Assembly (NCBI GenBank): GCA_964016875.1 | Contig: OZ024720.1 | Coordinates: forward strand, 22,881,742 to 22,945,741 | Direction of reading: 5' to 3' | Source: Fallopia convolvulus | Lineage: Eukaryota; Streptophyta; Magnoliopsida; Caryophyllales; Polygonaceae | DNA length: 64,000 bases | Shown: positions 45,077 to 57,114 of the stretch, one piece after another | Layout: every line of letters begins with the position of its first letter | Numbering within the stretch: the first letter of the stretch is position 1 | Made by a program: the position numbers and the translations under genes | The notes under the pieces: generated by a model | Seen by the model: only the letters and a program-made list of their open reading frames with translations | Told to the model about the DNA's origin: nothing | Database searches by the model: none

Positions 45077-45514
45077 TATCACAAACATACGTGACATATA
45101 AATTATAAATTTATCAAAACCCATCATTTTATTCAACCAACACTATATATTTCTTCTCAATTATTTTTTTTTTCAACTGGGACCAGTTGAATCCCACTCT
45201 ACTTTAAGCCACATGTTCATGTCAAGCTCAAACCAAACTAAGCCAAGACAAAAATCTTATCATACTGAAATCTAAAAATCTAATCACCAAGTTATGAAGA
45301 CCATGAATTGGTGATCTGAAAGTATATAGCTGAGGACAATCGGAAATTGGGTCAGACTCGAATGGAATTAGATCCATTCACTGATTCACGAGAAGTTAAA
45401 AAAACCTACGTAAAAGCAAAGGTTACCAATTAAAATGAAATAGTGTGTAGTGTATTCAAGTTATGCTTAAAAAAAGTGGGTTATCCGTCACATATGTTAT
45501 TGTATCATGTGTCA
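45077..45514. other. Intergenic DNA between the Helitron and element E
   Basis: No gene or repeat that I can support. The stretch ends where the left LTR of element E begins. Confidence 0.5.
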
Positions 45515-45967
45515 TGTATTGGGGATAAATTAATTTTCTTTATACCTAAAACGTCAAGATTGATCATACTAGGTTATTAAGAAATATCAAATTTAACATA
45601 CCTTTAATCCTGATGACAATCGAACCTTATGCGGAACTACGAACGAGAATCGTAGGTATGTGATCTTCCTCAGCCAAATCTAGGGTTTGTGCTTTCACTC
45701 TGATGGGGAGAGTACCATAGAAAGCCTGAATGATTTAGCGTGTTGGGGACCATAACCTAAAATCTCTATTTATTTAACCCAAGAGAATCCCATTAAGCCT
45801 ATTGAGCCAAATCCGGTATCCACCCATTGGGCCCGTACCAATTATTTAAAGTCCATGGGTTTTACCTAATTGAATCACTTAAATTAAACCTAATAATAAT
45901 TAGCCATATAATATAATTGTTCCATTAAATATGTAAGCCCACATGATAGAAATTATAAAATCTAACA
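45515..45967 (-). repeat. Element E 3' LTR
   Basis: 453 bp, nearly colinear with 63598-64000 (shared AATCGAACCTTATGCGGAAC and GAATGATTTAGCGTGTTGGG). The outer end is degraded (TGTATTGGGG against TGTTGGAAAA). Confidence 0.85.
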
Positions 45968-47107
45968 ATCTCCCACTTGGGCTACATATGACCATAAGAA
46001 CAATTATATTACCCAAATTCCTTATGTGTACATGTCTTGGCTAATTCTATAAACTTCACCTTTATTTCAATCTGGTCCATCTCTTATACCAATATGAGAT
46101 CACGGCGGCATTCGTCACATGTTATCGTAAGTAAACCTTCCATGTTCACCAAACTAGTATATTCAATGACATAGATCAAGTACGGATGAGTGGCATGGAA
46201 ATTACAAGCAATGTGATCTTAAAACATGCCTATTTCCAACTGGTCCTACATCATTTGGAGATCAATCCAAAAATTCTTAAATAAGTTCAGTAATCTTCAT
46301 TATGACTAAAATCATAACAACTTTATTATGCATAAATCAAACATAGAATATCCACACAAACTCCCACTAAACCAAAGTACCATAAGAATGCCAACACTTA
46401 AGAGCAGAATGCTAATGAAAGAGTTTAGGAGGCAATCCTTGGTGAACGGATCCGATGTCTTGGAGTTTGTCCTTATATATTCTATAAAATACTTGATCAT
46501 CCTGAACTTCTTCCTTCATTAAAAAAAACTAATGTTAATGTGTTTTTCCATTAAACAACTCTTGTTGTTGTTGGAGAACAATACTGTAGTTTGTCACACA
46601 AAAGCTGTAATGGGCTCTCAATGCAATTGAATGCACTCTAGTAACAAAACTATGCAACTATAGTAGAAGCAGCTATAAGTGTTTGATTCACACTCTTCCA
46701 AAATATAGCTCTTCTAGCCAAAATAAAACCATAGTCTCAATGAACTCAATGTTAAAATACCCAATGATCTCCAAGCCTTTTGATTTCCTTTACATGAGAA
46801 TAATTCCTTCATTCTCTATAAAAAACTACATGACCCCCTTTATGGTTTCTTTCCAACGAGGTCCATTTAGTACCTGCTAAATATTATAGTTCAATACACC
46901 ATATCCAGATGTGTATCTACTAAAAAAATTCAACTTCTCACTAATCAATGTAGAGAGAGGGCATCAACACTGAATTTGTCACATTTACTGATATATGTAC
47001 CTTATTATGGACTTCCTTTCATGTCAAATCTACTTAATACTTTAACGATATAGCAGTTTTATGATACTCAATGGCATCTAAAAAACATGCTTGCAATCGC
47101 TTTATGC

Positions 47108-47700
47108 CTAGATCCCAAGATCTTTTATCTCAAATTTCCTAATGAGACTTTTCTTGGTTTCTTGCAATAGGTCTATATCGTGACTAGATAGTAGTATGTC
47201 AATGACATATAACATTAAAAAGATAAACTTGCTCCCATTGAATCTATGATATACACAATCCTTATTCTTATTTACCTCAAAACCAAATGAGACAATCACT
47301 TGATGAAACATATGAATCCATATCTTTAAACTTCTTTGAGACCATAGATGAGCTTCTTTAACTTATAGACCATAGATTTCAAATCGTGGGATTTGAACTT
47401 TCTGGTTCAACCATATAGACTATTCTCTCAATATTTCTACTGAGAAATGTTATCCTTACATCCATCTTATGTAACTCTAAATCCAAATGAACTACAAGTG
47501 TCATCATTCTTCTTAAATATCTCATTAAAGTCACTAGCTTTCTTTTGAGTGAATCCTTTTGCGACCAGAGACTTATACCTTTTGATGTTGCCAATGAACC
47601 CTTTTTGTCATTAATATCAATATACAACCAATGGGTTTCACACCTTATGACAACTCAACAAGATCCCAAATAGTATTATTTCTCATTGATTCTATCTTAT
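47108..47700 (-). pseudogene. Element E pol remnant (reverse transcriptase)
   Basis: The minus strand from 47627 has KGISLWSQKDSLKRK...LELHKMDVRITFLSRNIE, a decayed form of the copia RT start. At 47311-47108 it has FEVNKNKDCVYHRF and LYVIDILL, where the active site YVDD has become YVID. Integrase and protease could not be found in the 600 bp before the gag knuckle, so most of pol has been deleted. Confidence 0.75.
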
Positions 47701-48234
47701 CTTAAACAATCCATTTAGTAGAACAATAACTGATGAAGATCTTTGTGAAAATTAATTGGATCATCTTATGCAATTTCCGCAAGATCTTCTTATTCCATAT
47801 GGAGTGCAAAACCAACCATCTAAAAAACACACCCATAAAATCTTCTTGTTCTACAAGATATACAGCACCATCATCCAAAGTTGCATATCTTCTTTCTTTA
47901 TTGGATCAATGTAGTGACACTTCTTAAGAATGTTGAGTTTGATATATGGGAGGAACTTTAATGTTGTCTAAAACTAAAGTTGTTACTAGAAAGCATTATA
48001 ATTATACCCTGATTGCTTTCAATGATAACACTCGATAGAGAGACTAAATTCTCTTCTTAAGACAACTTCATCAAAGAGATGTTCCTCAATCCTTCCCCTC
48101 CAAACACTACATCATCAAATAACTTTAATTTTTCCATAGAAACACTAATATTTGTAGTAGTACTTAAAACAAACTATCAAATATTTACAGGTAGTACTTT
48201 ACTTGAGAGCAAGACAGTTTTAAGAAATGTGACT

Positions 48235-48310
48235 TTCCTTACACATCTCAATTGACACTTAGGCACATTTCTTCTTAAAATGTCCAAACCTTTTTTTATG
48301 AAAAGAAGCA
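48235..48310 (-). pseudogene. Element E gag zinc-knuckle remnant
   Basis: The minus strand reads FFHKKRFGHFKKKC, a damaged CCHC knuckle (first Cys pair changed), followed by a stop. Upstream gag coding cannot be followed. Confidence 0.5.
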
Positions 48311-49955
48311 AATTTCCTTATTTAATCCTTATTATGCTTCTTTTATTTCTGAACAGAATAAGGTTAACTTTGATCACCTTATTTTCTTTATTTTGCCCTT
48401 TTCTTTATGTGTTAACCGATGAGAACCTAGCTTATACTAGTTTTATTGCTTTTAGTAAAGCATCATTTAATCTTAATGGGAAACACTTTGGGATTCTTAA
48501 TCACTTCTTTACCTAAAGGTTTCAGAAATGGTGCTGTTCATCATGATCGCATGACCTTAGCAATTAGAATGTCCCCACATGTCAAAAAACTTTCTTCTCT
48601 TGGAAAGAGTTGAATCTGTAGGAGAAGGGCTTGTTCTATCTTTATGCAAAGTCAAGATCCATACACCCAAACAACGTCATCCAATTCCTTAAGGTTGACA
48701 TAGTTAAAGATTGAAATATAGCTTAAAGCAGCATATACTGTCATGAGATTTGCTAAAACGAGAGCAATATAACTAAGAGTTTGCATTGTGAATCAAAAAT
48801 ATCAACAATATGAATTCAAGACTTGTACAACCCATCTCAAGATACCAAGTGCAACATTAATACCAAGTCTTTGGCCAATAGTATCAACTACTAGTGGTAC
48901 TCTTGGTGTAATGATCAAACATTGACAATAATTTATAACAAATAATAAATCAATCTTTGGATCAATCTACTATTCATATGTATAACTTTATAATTGTCAC
49001 ATGTTTACCCTTACAAGTATGTCTGCAATCCGACCAAGCACTAAACTACCTTTGGGTCGAATTGTACTCGCATTGACATGCATATATACAACATTCAACA
49101 TTTCTTATGAACAATCTACACAAGAGAGGTCACTTTGGCGACATCATGCTTCAATCCATTCACTTAAAATGTTAAACATGTACAATCCAATACATATAAT
49201 CACTGGAAAACATAAAACTTACAATCTTCTACACAAAACGTATATCAAAAGAGTAATGTGCGTGGATATTACGAGCAAAAATTTGTCGGTCAAAATTCTT
49301 TAAAAAACTAATCTTAAATTTCCTTTATAAAAATTCAAATACCAAAAGTGGTCCATTGCCCTAGAAATTGAAAATTATAAAAGAAAAATGACCAAAGTCT
49401 TCAAAACACAACACCTTCATCATATTAATCAATATCCAAAGAGGCCTCCAAGCCCATATTGAAAAAATGAAAACGTGTGAGAAAATAAAGCCCACAATGT
49501 ACATTCAAATATCCTTAGGTCTCCCCCCCAAAACAACTTTATGGAAATGAACTATGACTCTCTAGTAAACTCTTAAGAACTACTTAAAATCCTATCAAAT
49601 GATAGCCTTTCTTTGGACCGACTATAATTCACATGGATAAAGTCCTTTATAATTAAACAATCTTAAGTAATATACCTAGCACAACTTGAAATTCAGTGTT
49701 TGCACCAAAATATGAATTGTAAGTGGTACTCTCTACGCAATAATCAAACATTGATAATAAATCCAGTCAAACAATAGCCTTTCTTTGGACCGACTATTAT
49801 TCACATGGATACTATCTTTATAATTATCAATATTTATTATCACATGTGTATTAAATGAATGGCCAATTATTAACCTTCCTTTGGGCCGATCAATATTCGC
49901 AGAAACAATTAATACCCTAATACTTTATGTTTTAAATTAAATTAATATTTACAAC
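48311..49955 (-). other. Element E 5' part, non-coding, with dispersed repeats
   Basis: A repeated unit of about 115 bp with core CTTTGGACCGACTAT recurs in diverged form (about 48898-49010, 49600-49660, 49731-49850 and 49870-49920). No ORF is supported. Confidence 0.5.
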
Positions 49956-49960
49956 AAAGG

Positions 49961-51018
49961 TGTTGGGACGTTGTTGGGACCTCTGGTTCTAAGCAACGGA
50001 TCAACGATTCACTCCTCTTTAAGTTTTGATAATGACAAACACCATAGGGAACTAATGTGGTTTGTTCAAGTATTTATAAGGAACACAGGTACAACAAAGA
50101 ACTCCTATGAATGACAAAGCCACTGCTAGCCACAATGAAGAGTTTCCATCAAGGGAACTCTGAAGAGGAAAGTTCCCATGATGTGGGAACTCCCAGAAAT
50201 AAACAAGAAAACACAAGCTTACAACGATGAAGAGTTTCCATCAAGGGAACTCTGAAGAAGTCAGTTCCCATGAAATGGGAACTCACATGTGAAGACAACG
50301 ACCGTTCAGCGCAGATCGCGGGATCCTGTCTCAGATAGCCAGAGGGAACAGTCTGAGGATCAGACTGTCACGCTTCATCCAACGGTCCGATTGATTCAAG
50401 AAGTTGACCTAGTTCAAACCAAAGTCACATGTGAAGAAAGTACAACTTGGGCATCAAGCAAAGGGCATTTTGGACACAAACGAAAGATGCTACTGCCCAA
50501 GACAAATGGACTATAAAGCCAAATGAATAGTACTCGGTTTGAGTACTTCTCCCAGAACTTACAAAACACCCACATCTGAGAAAAGAAAGAAAAGGAAGAG
50601 AAGTCCCCGCCGGCGAGTGTGTGATCTCGACGACGGTGAAGCTGAAGTTCTCAAGAGCAAGGGAACTGAGAAGTCAGCGTAAGGTTTGAGTTACTTGTGT
50701 TTTGCTGTTGTGAGCTTAGGAACTCAGTTGAGAGGATTTACTAGTGTTGCTAGAGTTAGGAAGAACTTGTAGGAACAGAGAAGTGTAAATCCGGCTGTGT
50801 AACTAAGGAACAAAGCAATCAATATAAGTAAGTCATTCAAAATCCTCCAAGCGGAGGTAGAGGTTTACCCATACAACTAGTTGGTTGTAGTGGGGTTCCT
50901 CTATAAAGGAACTGTCCCCTTAACTGTTTTTAGTACTTGCGATTATTTACTTCCGCTGCCTTGGGAACAGCTTAATTGCCAATTCCCAAGCTCACTGCTA
51001 ACCGATTACGATCCAACA
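49961..51018 (+). repeat. Element C 5' LTR
   Basis: 1058 bp with TGTTGG/CCAACA ends. A TATA-like CTATAAAG is at about 50511-50518. It contains a duplicated hairpin block (50135-50191 and 50227-50283). Confidence 0.96.
50135..50283. repeat. LTR direct duplication with AGTTCCCA...TGGGAACT hairpins
   Basis: A block of about 57 bp (GAAGAGTTTCCATCAAGGGA...) occurs twice with a 92-bp period. Each copy ends in an 8-bp-arm, 5-nt-loop inverted repeat AGTTCCCA/TGGGAACT (50171-50191 and 50263-50283). The same arrangement is in the 3' LTR and in both LTRs of B. The position in U3 suggests a cis-regulatory role. Confidence 0.9.
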
Positions 51019-51020
51019 AT

Positions 51021-51032
51021 TGGTATCAGAGC
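51021..51032 (+). promoter_or_regulatory. Element C primer binding site (initiator tRNA-Met)
   Basis: TGGTATCAGAGC lies two bases after the 5' LTR and matches the tRNA-Met 3' end. Confidence 0.95.
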
Positions 51033-51070
51033 GAGCGCTCTAGATTTGTGTTAGCATCGCAGGTGTCAAA

Positions 51071-53011
51071 ATGGCTCAGGAACTTACTCAGGTGGGGAAC
51101 AATACCAGCAAGCCGCCAAGGCTTATAACAGGAAGATTTGAAAGCTGGCAACGAGACATGAAAGATTGGATGCGTGGCCAAGACTACCAAGCCTGGTGCG
51201 TCATCGAAAGGGGGAACTTCGAAATCGATCCAGCTATTGTCAACGACCTCTCAAAGTGGGGTCCCAACGAGTACAAGTGCATGGAGGCAAACTACAAAGC
51301 CAAACAGTACCTAAAGAGGTCTATGTGCGTACAAGATTGTGACAGGGTTGCAAACCTTGACACAGCCAAGGAAATGTGGGAAGCCATCCAACAAATGCAC
51401 GTTGGGAACTCAGATCTCAGAGAAGATCTTCAAATGAACGCAAAGAGGGAGTTCTACAACTTCCAAATGGAGATGGGAGAGTCCGTCGATAGCTACCAAT
51501 CCCGGTTTGAAGGACTTTGCACTAAGATGGAAGGATTGGGGATCACAAAAGAAGAAATCACCCACAAAATGAAGGTCCAACAGCTCTTCAATGGATTGAC
51601 TGGAGAATGGGCAAACGAGAGAACGATGTTCAAGGAAAACCCAGAAAATCGAACACTTATGCTTCATCAAGTGTTTGGAAAGCTAGTGGGACATGAGAAG
51701 AGGAAGATCGATGATAAGGAACAAACTCGAGCTCATCGAGGGATCGCACTCAAGATCGAAAAGATGCTCAAATCAACCCAAGAACAACATGAAGACTCTG
51801 AAGAAGAAGAGGATGAAGAGCTAGTTCTTGTAACAAAGGCTCTTCGAAATTTCTACAAAGGAAAGTCTCAACGGAACAGTGGGAACTGGGGAAAGGGACA
51901 GAGTTCCCAAAGAAAGCCCACAGAGAAGGATCTCTCAGAAGTGACTTGCTACAAATGCAACAGGAAAGGACATTTTGCGAAGGAATGTCCACAAGGAACT
52001 GAAGGCAGAAAGCAAGGAAAGAAGGCCTACATCGCTACTTGGAGCGATGATGAAGACGAAGATCCTCAAGCATGGGCACTCCCGGACATGTGTGGCATGG
52101 CCATAGGAGAAACCACTGGGGAACAACCCAGTGAGGTAACCACTGAAACTGTTCTTGATTCCTTGAGTAATTATGAAAAACCTGAACTGTTGAAAATCCT
52201 TTCAAGTCTTGTTAAAGATAACATAAAACTGCAAAACAAGTTGGAAAAACAGGAACACATAAATTCTCAATTGGTTGGTCTTGAGCCCTGTCCCAACTGC
52301 ATATCCCTTCTAGAAAAACTCAAGTCCCATGTGTCTCACATCGTAGATCTAGAAAGAGAAATCAAAACTTTAGAGAAAGATGAGAACACCCTCCTACAAA
52401 ACCTGAGTAAGACTCCCGAACACCCTGAAGCCTCTAGTTCCTAAATCAAGTTCGTCCCAGCCAAACATGGCATAGGATACAAAGGTGAGTGCTCCAAGAA
52501 CAGAAAGTCACCCCTGAGCGAACATGAGATCCATGAGTGTAGGGCCTTAGAACTCCAGTGCGAGAAACAGAAAAATGCTCATCTAGAAGAAAAAATCAGG
52601 GTCCTAGAAAGTGGAAACAATGGTGAGAAAGACTACTATACTGGGAACTCTGGACATAGAATCTATGTCAAAATTGCTAAGGGAAATGGGTCTCGAGTGT
52701 ACAACAAAGAAACCATGGATAGGAACCGTATCCAGAGACCACACCCAAAATACTACCTGGGAGAATACTACAAGACATGTTGGCACTGTGGTGCTCATGG
52801 GCACTACAAGGATGCATGTCCCAAGAAGAGAGCCCAAATCCCTAGAAGCCATGAGTTCCCAAACAGACAAAAACGTCATGCTCATCACCAAAGGAACTCC
52901 AACTCTCAAAATTCCAAAGACATCAACATTTCTGACTATATCTTAAATGAAAATGTTTTCCCTTGCAAGGGACCTGGCAAGAGTCATCTTGCCTGGGTCT
53001 CAAAACACTAA
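51071..53011 (+). pseudogene. gag: Element C gag, interrupted by one stop codon
   Basis: Same 647-codon frame as the intact gag of B. It starts at ATG 51071 and is open for 457 residues to TAA at 52442-52444, where B has CAA (Gln). The frame continues to 53011. The capsid region and first knuckle CYKCNRKGHFAKEC (about residue 292) lie before the stop. The second knuckle CWHCGAHGHYKDAC (about residue 570) lies after it. A truncated capsid protein could still be made. Full-length gag would need the copy in B or read-through. Confidence 0.93.
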
Positions 53012-53024
53012 CTTTTCCTTGTAG

Positions 53025-56000
53025 GTGGCTGTGAGAGGGAACAGTACATGGTTCATAGATAGTGGATGCTCGAACCATATGACAGGGAACAAGGATATCC
53101 TCATCTCACTCCACACTCATGCCGAAGGAGGCCACGTCTCATTTGGCAACAAGAACAAGGGAGAAGTTATTGGAAAAGGAGAAGTGTTGCTCAATAGATC
53201 TATTAAAGTTAGCAACGTAAATCTGGTAAAGGATCTGGGATACAATCTGCTGAGTGTCTCCCAGATGTGTGATCAAGGGAACAACATCGTCACTTTCGAC
53301 TCCGATGAATGTCTCGTCATCAACAAGAAGACCAACAAAGTAATTCTGAGAGGAAGAAGATACAACAATGTGTATGTGGTGGACACCAACTTTGAACCAC
53401 CAATGAAGCTGTGCCTTGCGAGTTCCCAAGATGACACGGAACTCTGGCATCGAAGACTGGGACATGCTGGTGTAAATCAAATCCTGAAGCTTTATCTACA
53501 AGATCTGGTCATTGGTCTTCCACGGATCAATCTCGAAGGAGTCAAAATGTGTGAAGCATGTGTTCGAGGGAAACAGACCAGGACCTCCTTCAAACCGAAG
53601 AAGGTGGTAAGCACAACCAGGTCCCTGGAGTTGATTCACATGGATCTCTGTGGTCCCATGAGAACAGCCAGCTACGGTGGAAAAAGGTACATGTATGTCT
53701 TAATTGATGACTTTTCAAGATTCACCTGGGTTGTTTTCTTGAAGGCAAAATCACAAGCGTTTGAAGAATTTGAGCCCTTCATCAAAAGAACTGAAGTAAG
53801 CTTGGGGCTGAAACTGAAAGCAATCAGATCTGATCACGGAACTGAGTTTCAAAACTCGGAGTTCCTAAACTTCTGTGAGAAAAATGGGATCTCTCACAAC
53901 TTTTCAGCTCCTCGCACCCCTCAGCAAAATGGAGTGGTCGAGAGAAAGAACAGAACTCTGGAAGATATGGCTAGAACCATGATGATCGAAAGTGGAGTTC
54001 CCGAGTACTTCTGGACTGAAGCAATCTCCACAGCTACATACATCCTGAATAGAGCCATGACAAGGCCCCTGATCAACAAGACTTCCTATGAGCTCATCAA
54101 AGGGAGAAAACCAAACATCTCACACTTGAGAACATTTGGTTGCACATGCTTTGTTCACAACAACGGAAAAGACAATCTTGGCAAATTCGACCCCAGAAGC
54201 GACGAAGGGATCTTCCTGGGATACTCATCACAAAGCAAGGCTTACAGAGTCTACAATAAAAGAACCAAGAAGATAGAGGAAAGCATTCATGTCGTCTTCA
54301 ATGAAAAGTCTGTAAAGATAGGAACCGAGTCCCAAGGGAAGGGAACTCTGTTCAAGCTAGTCAGACATGAAGATGATGATGATGACGAGGATGAGCCAAG
54401 GAAAAGGGATGAAGACTATCCAAGTGCAAGCCATATCCCACAACCAGGGAACAACGACGAAGGTCCAACCCTCACTGATCAAACCTCCCTTGAGGCTCCC
54501 TCCTCCGAAGAACTACAAGAAACCTCCAACTCTCTCGAGGTCCCCTCTTCAGGGAACAACTCTGCTGTCCCCCAAGACAATACACTGCCAGAATCAAGTG
54601 TTCAAGGGGAACAAAGAGGGAACCTGCCAGAAATCTCTGAAGAAACATCAAATGAAGAAGCTGAAGATGAGAGTTCCCATGAGGATAATACACATGCAAA
54701 GGAACTCACTCATGCAAGAACCTTTCAACAAAGGAAGGACCACCCCCTTGAGAACATCATCTCCCCTCTTGATAAAGGTGTTCTAACTCGCTCCTCTCTC
54801 AATAATTTTTGTGCTTTTAACGCGTTTGTTTCAATGGTGGAACCCAAAAATATCAAAGAAGCATTAAAGGACCCGGACTGGATTCAAGCCATGCAAGAGG
54901 AACTCCACCAATTCGAGAGAAACAAAGTTTGGAAGCTAGTTCCTAGGCCCAAAAACAAGAACATCATAGGAACCCGATGGGTTTTTAGGAACAAGCTCGA
55001 TGATACTGGAGCTGTAGCAAGGAACAAGGCTAGGTTAGTAGCACAAGGATACAGGCAAGAGGAAGGGATTGACTACGATGAGACCTTCGCACCAGTTGCC
55101 AGGATAGAGGCAATCAGACTCCTCATCGCCTATGCTGCTCACAAGGGATTCAAACTTTATCAAATGGATGTGAAAACAGCCTTTCTAAACGGACATCTCA
55201 AGGAAGAAGTGTATGTGGCCCAACCTCCAGGATTCGAAGATGAGAAAATGCCCAACCATGTCTATTTCCTGGAAAGGGCCCTTTACGGACTCAAACAAGC
55301 TCCCCGAGCTTGGTATGACAGGTTTGCTCAATTCCTCTTGTCCCATGGATACCTTCGAGGTTCCATAGACAAGACTTTGTTTTTAAAGAAAGAGTCTAAA
55401 GACACTTTGATTGTGCAAGTATATGTTGATGACATTGTTTTTGGAGCAACTAACGAAACTCTTGTAGAAAAATTTAAGGACCTCATGAGCAGTGAGTTTG
55501 AAATGAGTCTCATTGGGGAACTCACGTTCTTCTTGGGACTTCAAATATCCCAAACAAAGGAGGGAACAAAGATCCATCAACAGAAATACATCAAGGAAAT
55601 GCTCGTGAAGTATGGGATGGAACATTCAAAGCCCATTGACACTCCCATCTCACCAAATTCAAGGCTAAATGCAGATGAAACAGGTATCAGTGTGGACCAA
55701 AGGAACTATCGAGGTATGATCGGGTCCCTTCTCTACTTAACAGCTAGTAGACCTGATATCATGTTCTCCGTATGTCTTTGTGCTCGTTTTCAAGCTAACC
55801 CTAAGGAATCACACCTGAAAGAGGTGAAGAGAATTTTCAGGTATCTCAAAGGGAACAATAACTTGTGCCTTTGGTATCCAAGGAACAGTTCCCTTGAGCT
55901 CATTGCATACACAGATGCTGACTTTGCAGGGCACTTGGTTGACAGAAAGAGCACTTCAGGAATGGCCCAGTTCCTAGGATCCTGCTTAGTTTCGTGGGGA

Positions 56001-56366
56001 TCTAAAAAGCAAAACTCAGTTGCACTCTCCACAGCTGAAGCTGAATATGTGGCTGCCGCATCATGCTGTTCCCAGGTTCTATGGCTTAAGTCACAACTCC
56101 AGGATTACGGTATGTCTTTTGGCCCAGTTCCCATACTCTGTGATAACACTAGTGCCATAAACATTTCCAAAAATCCTGTGCATCATTCTAGAACTAAGCA
56201 TATTGATATAAGACATCACTTTCTACGTGACAATGTTGAGAATGGGAACATTTCGATGGAACACTGTAGAACTGAAGAGCAAATTGCGGATATTCTTACC
56301 AAAGCTTTAGACAGACGTCCCTACCAGCGTTTTCGAATGCTTCTAGGGATGATAACTCTAAACTAA
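53025..56366 (+). CDS. pol: Element C pol polyprotein (protease, integrase, RT, RNase H), intact
   Basis: A 1113-residue frame, +1 relative to gag, starting after the gag stop at a GTG codon directly behind CTAACTTTTCCTTGTAG. There is no ATG at the start, so expression needs frameshifting, splicing or re-initiation. The protease has WFIDSGCSNHM (about residues 10-20). The pre-integrase zinc region is HRRLGHAG...CEACVRGK. The integrase triad is HMDLCGP (about 205), RSDHGTEF and VVERKN. RT has IGTRWVFRNK, KTAFLNG and the active site VYVDDIVFG (about 800). RNase H has AYTDADFAG (about 963), STAEAEYVAAA and LCDNTSA. All catalytic residues are present. Confidence 0.95.
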   Translation: MAVRGNSTWFIDSGCSNHMTGNKDILISLHTHAEGGHVSFGNKNKGEVIGKGEVLLNRSIKVSNVNLVKDLGYNLLSVSQMCDQGNNIVTFDSDECLVINKKTNKVILRGRRYNNVYVVDTNFEPPMKLCLASSQDDTELWHRRLGHAGVNQILKLYLQDLVIGLPRINLEGVKMCEACVRGKQTRTSFKPKKVVSTTRSLELIHMDLCGPMRTASYGGKRYMYVLIDDFSRFTWVVFLKAKSQAFEEFEPFIKRTEVSLGLKLKAIRSDHGTEFQNSEFLNFCEKNGISHNFSAPRTPQQNGVVERKNRTLEDMARTMMIESGVPEYFWTEAISTATYILNRAMTRPLINKTSYELIKGRKPNISHLRTFGCTCFVHNNGKDNLGKFDPRSDEGIFLGYSSQSKAYRVYNKRTKKIEESIHVVFNEKSVKIGTESQGKGTLFKLVRHEDDDDDEDEPRKRDEDYPSASHIPQPGNNDEGPTLTDQTSLEAPSSEELQETSNSLEVPSSGNNSAVPQDNTLPESSVQGEQRGNLPEISEETSNEEAEDESSHEDNTHAKELTHARTFQQRKDHPLENIISPLDKGVLTRSSLNNFCAFNAFVSMVEPKNIKEALKDPDWIQAMQEELHQFERNKVWKLVPRPKNKNIIGTRWVFRNKLDDTGAVARNKARLVAQGYRQEEGIDYDETFAPVARIEAIRLLIAYAAHKGFKLYQMDVKTAFLNGHLKEEVYVAQPPGFEDEKMPNHVYFLERALYGLKQAPRAWYDRFAQFLLSHGYLRGSIDKTLFLKKESKDTLIVQVYVDDIVFGATNETLVEKFKDLMSSEFEMSLIGELTFFLGLQISQTKEGTKIHQQKYIKEMLVKYGMEHSKPIDTPISPNSRLNADETGISVDQRNYRGMIGSLLYLTASRPDIMFSVCLCARFQANPKESHLKEVKRIFRYLKGNNNLCLWYPRNSSLELIAYTDADFAGHLVDRKSTSGMAQFLGSCLVSWGSKKQNSVALSTAEAEYVAAASCCSQVLWLKSQLQDYGMSFGPVPILCDNTSAINISKNPVHHSRTKHIDIRHHFLRDNVENGNISMEHCRTEEQIADILTKALDRRPYQRFRMLLGMITLN

Positions 56367-57114
56367 ACAAGTCCCTGTTTATCTCTCTCCCAATGCCTGA
56401 CTAGTTTATCTAAAATTGCATGATAAGGAACTTGGATTCATTGCTTTCACTATGCCATGGTTACTAGTCTAGAGAAAAAATGTGTACAAAGGAACTCTAT
56501 TTCTTTTGGCCCAAAATGATCAACCAGAGTTCCCTTTATCCCTCATACAAGCCACCATGACGGTTGATCATATGACCCACCTTAAGCTAGGGATCAGACA
56601 AATGCTTCTCATGAGCCAAAACATTTCCTTTATCGAGTTGCAAATCGTCTGGTTCCCTTTGAGTTCCCTAGCCCCACAAAAAGATGAGTGTGAAGTTCTC
56701 TCAACCACTTCACTCTCCCTGACCTTGAAAGGATCATGGGAACTGCTGCATCTACAAAGGGAACACTGACTAATCTTCAAAGAAAAACCGTCACTTGGGA
56801 AGCGGACTTTCGTGTCAGAAGCTCTAAAGCGTTACAGGCCAAGTATTCAAAATTTGAAAAGGACTTCCCAAGAGATTGTGACGCGTGTTCAGAAGCGTGC
56901 TTGAGAAGTTGAAACGGCGCCCCACGTTCATTGGGCAACGGTTATCGAGGTTATTCCACTTCCCCTTCTACCCTTCACCTCCTCTCTCCTTTAAAACCCC
57001 TCTTTGCCATTTTTAGGTCCTTTACTCCATCTTTCATCCCTGTCATTCGTCTTCCCCAAATCCCTTTCACTCTCTTTTCAAGAAACCTCCAAAACCTCCC
57101 AAATTCTTACAAAA
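56367..57114 (+). other. Element C spacer between pol and ORF3
   Basis: No supported gene. Several GTTCCC copies and CT-rich tracts before ORF3. The ORF3 frame is open upstream to about 57004 without a better start. Confidence 0.7.

Noticed and set aside
50289..50516. 75-codon ORF present in all four LTRs of B and C (also 60169, 6168 and 15789 regions)
   Set aside because: It starts with GTG, not ATG, and is preserved simply because the LTRs are nearly identical. No domain is recognisable.
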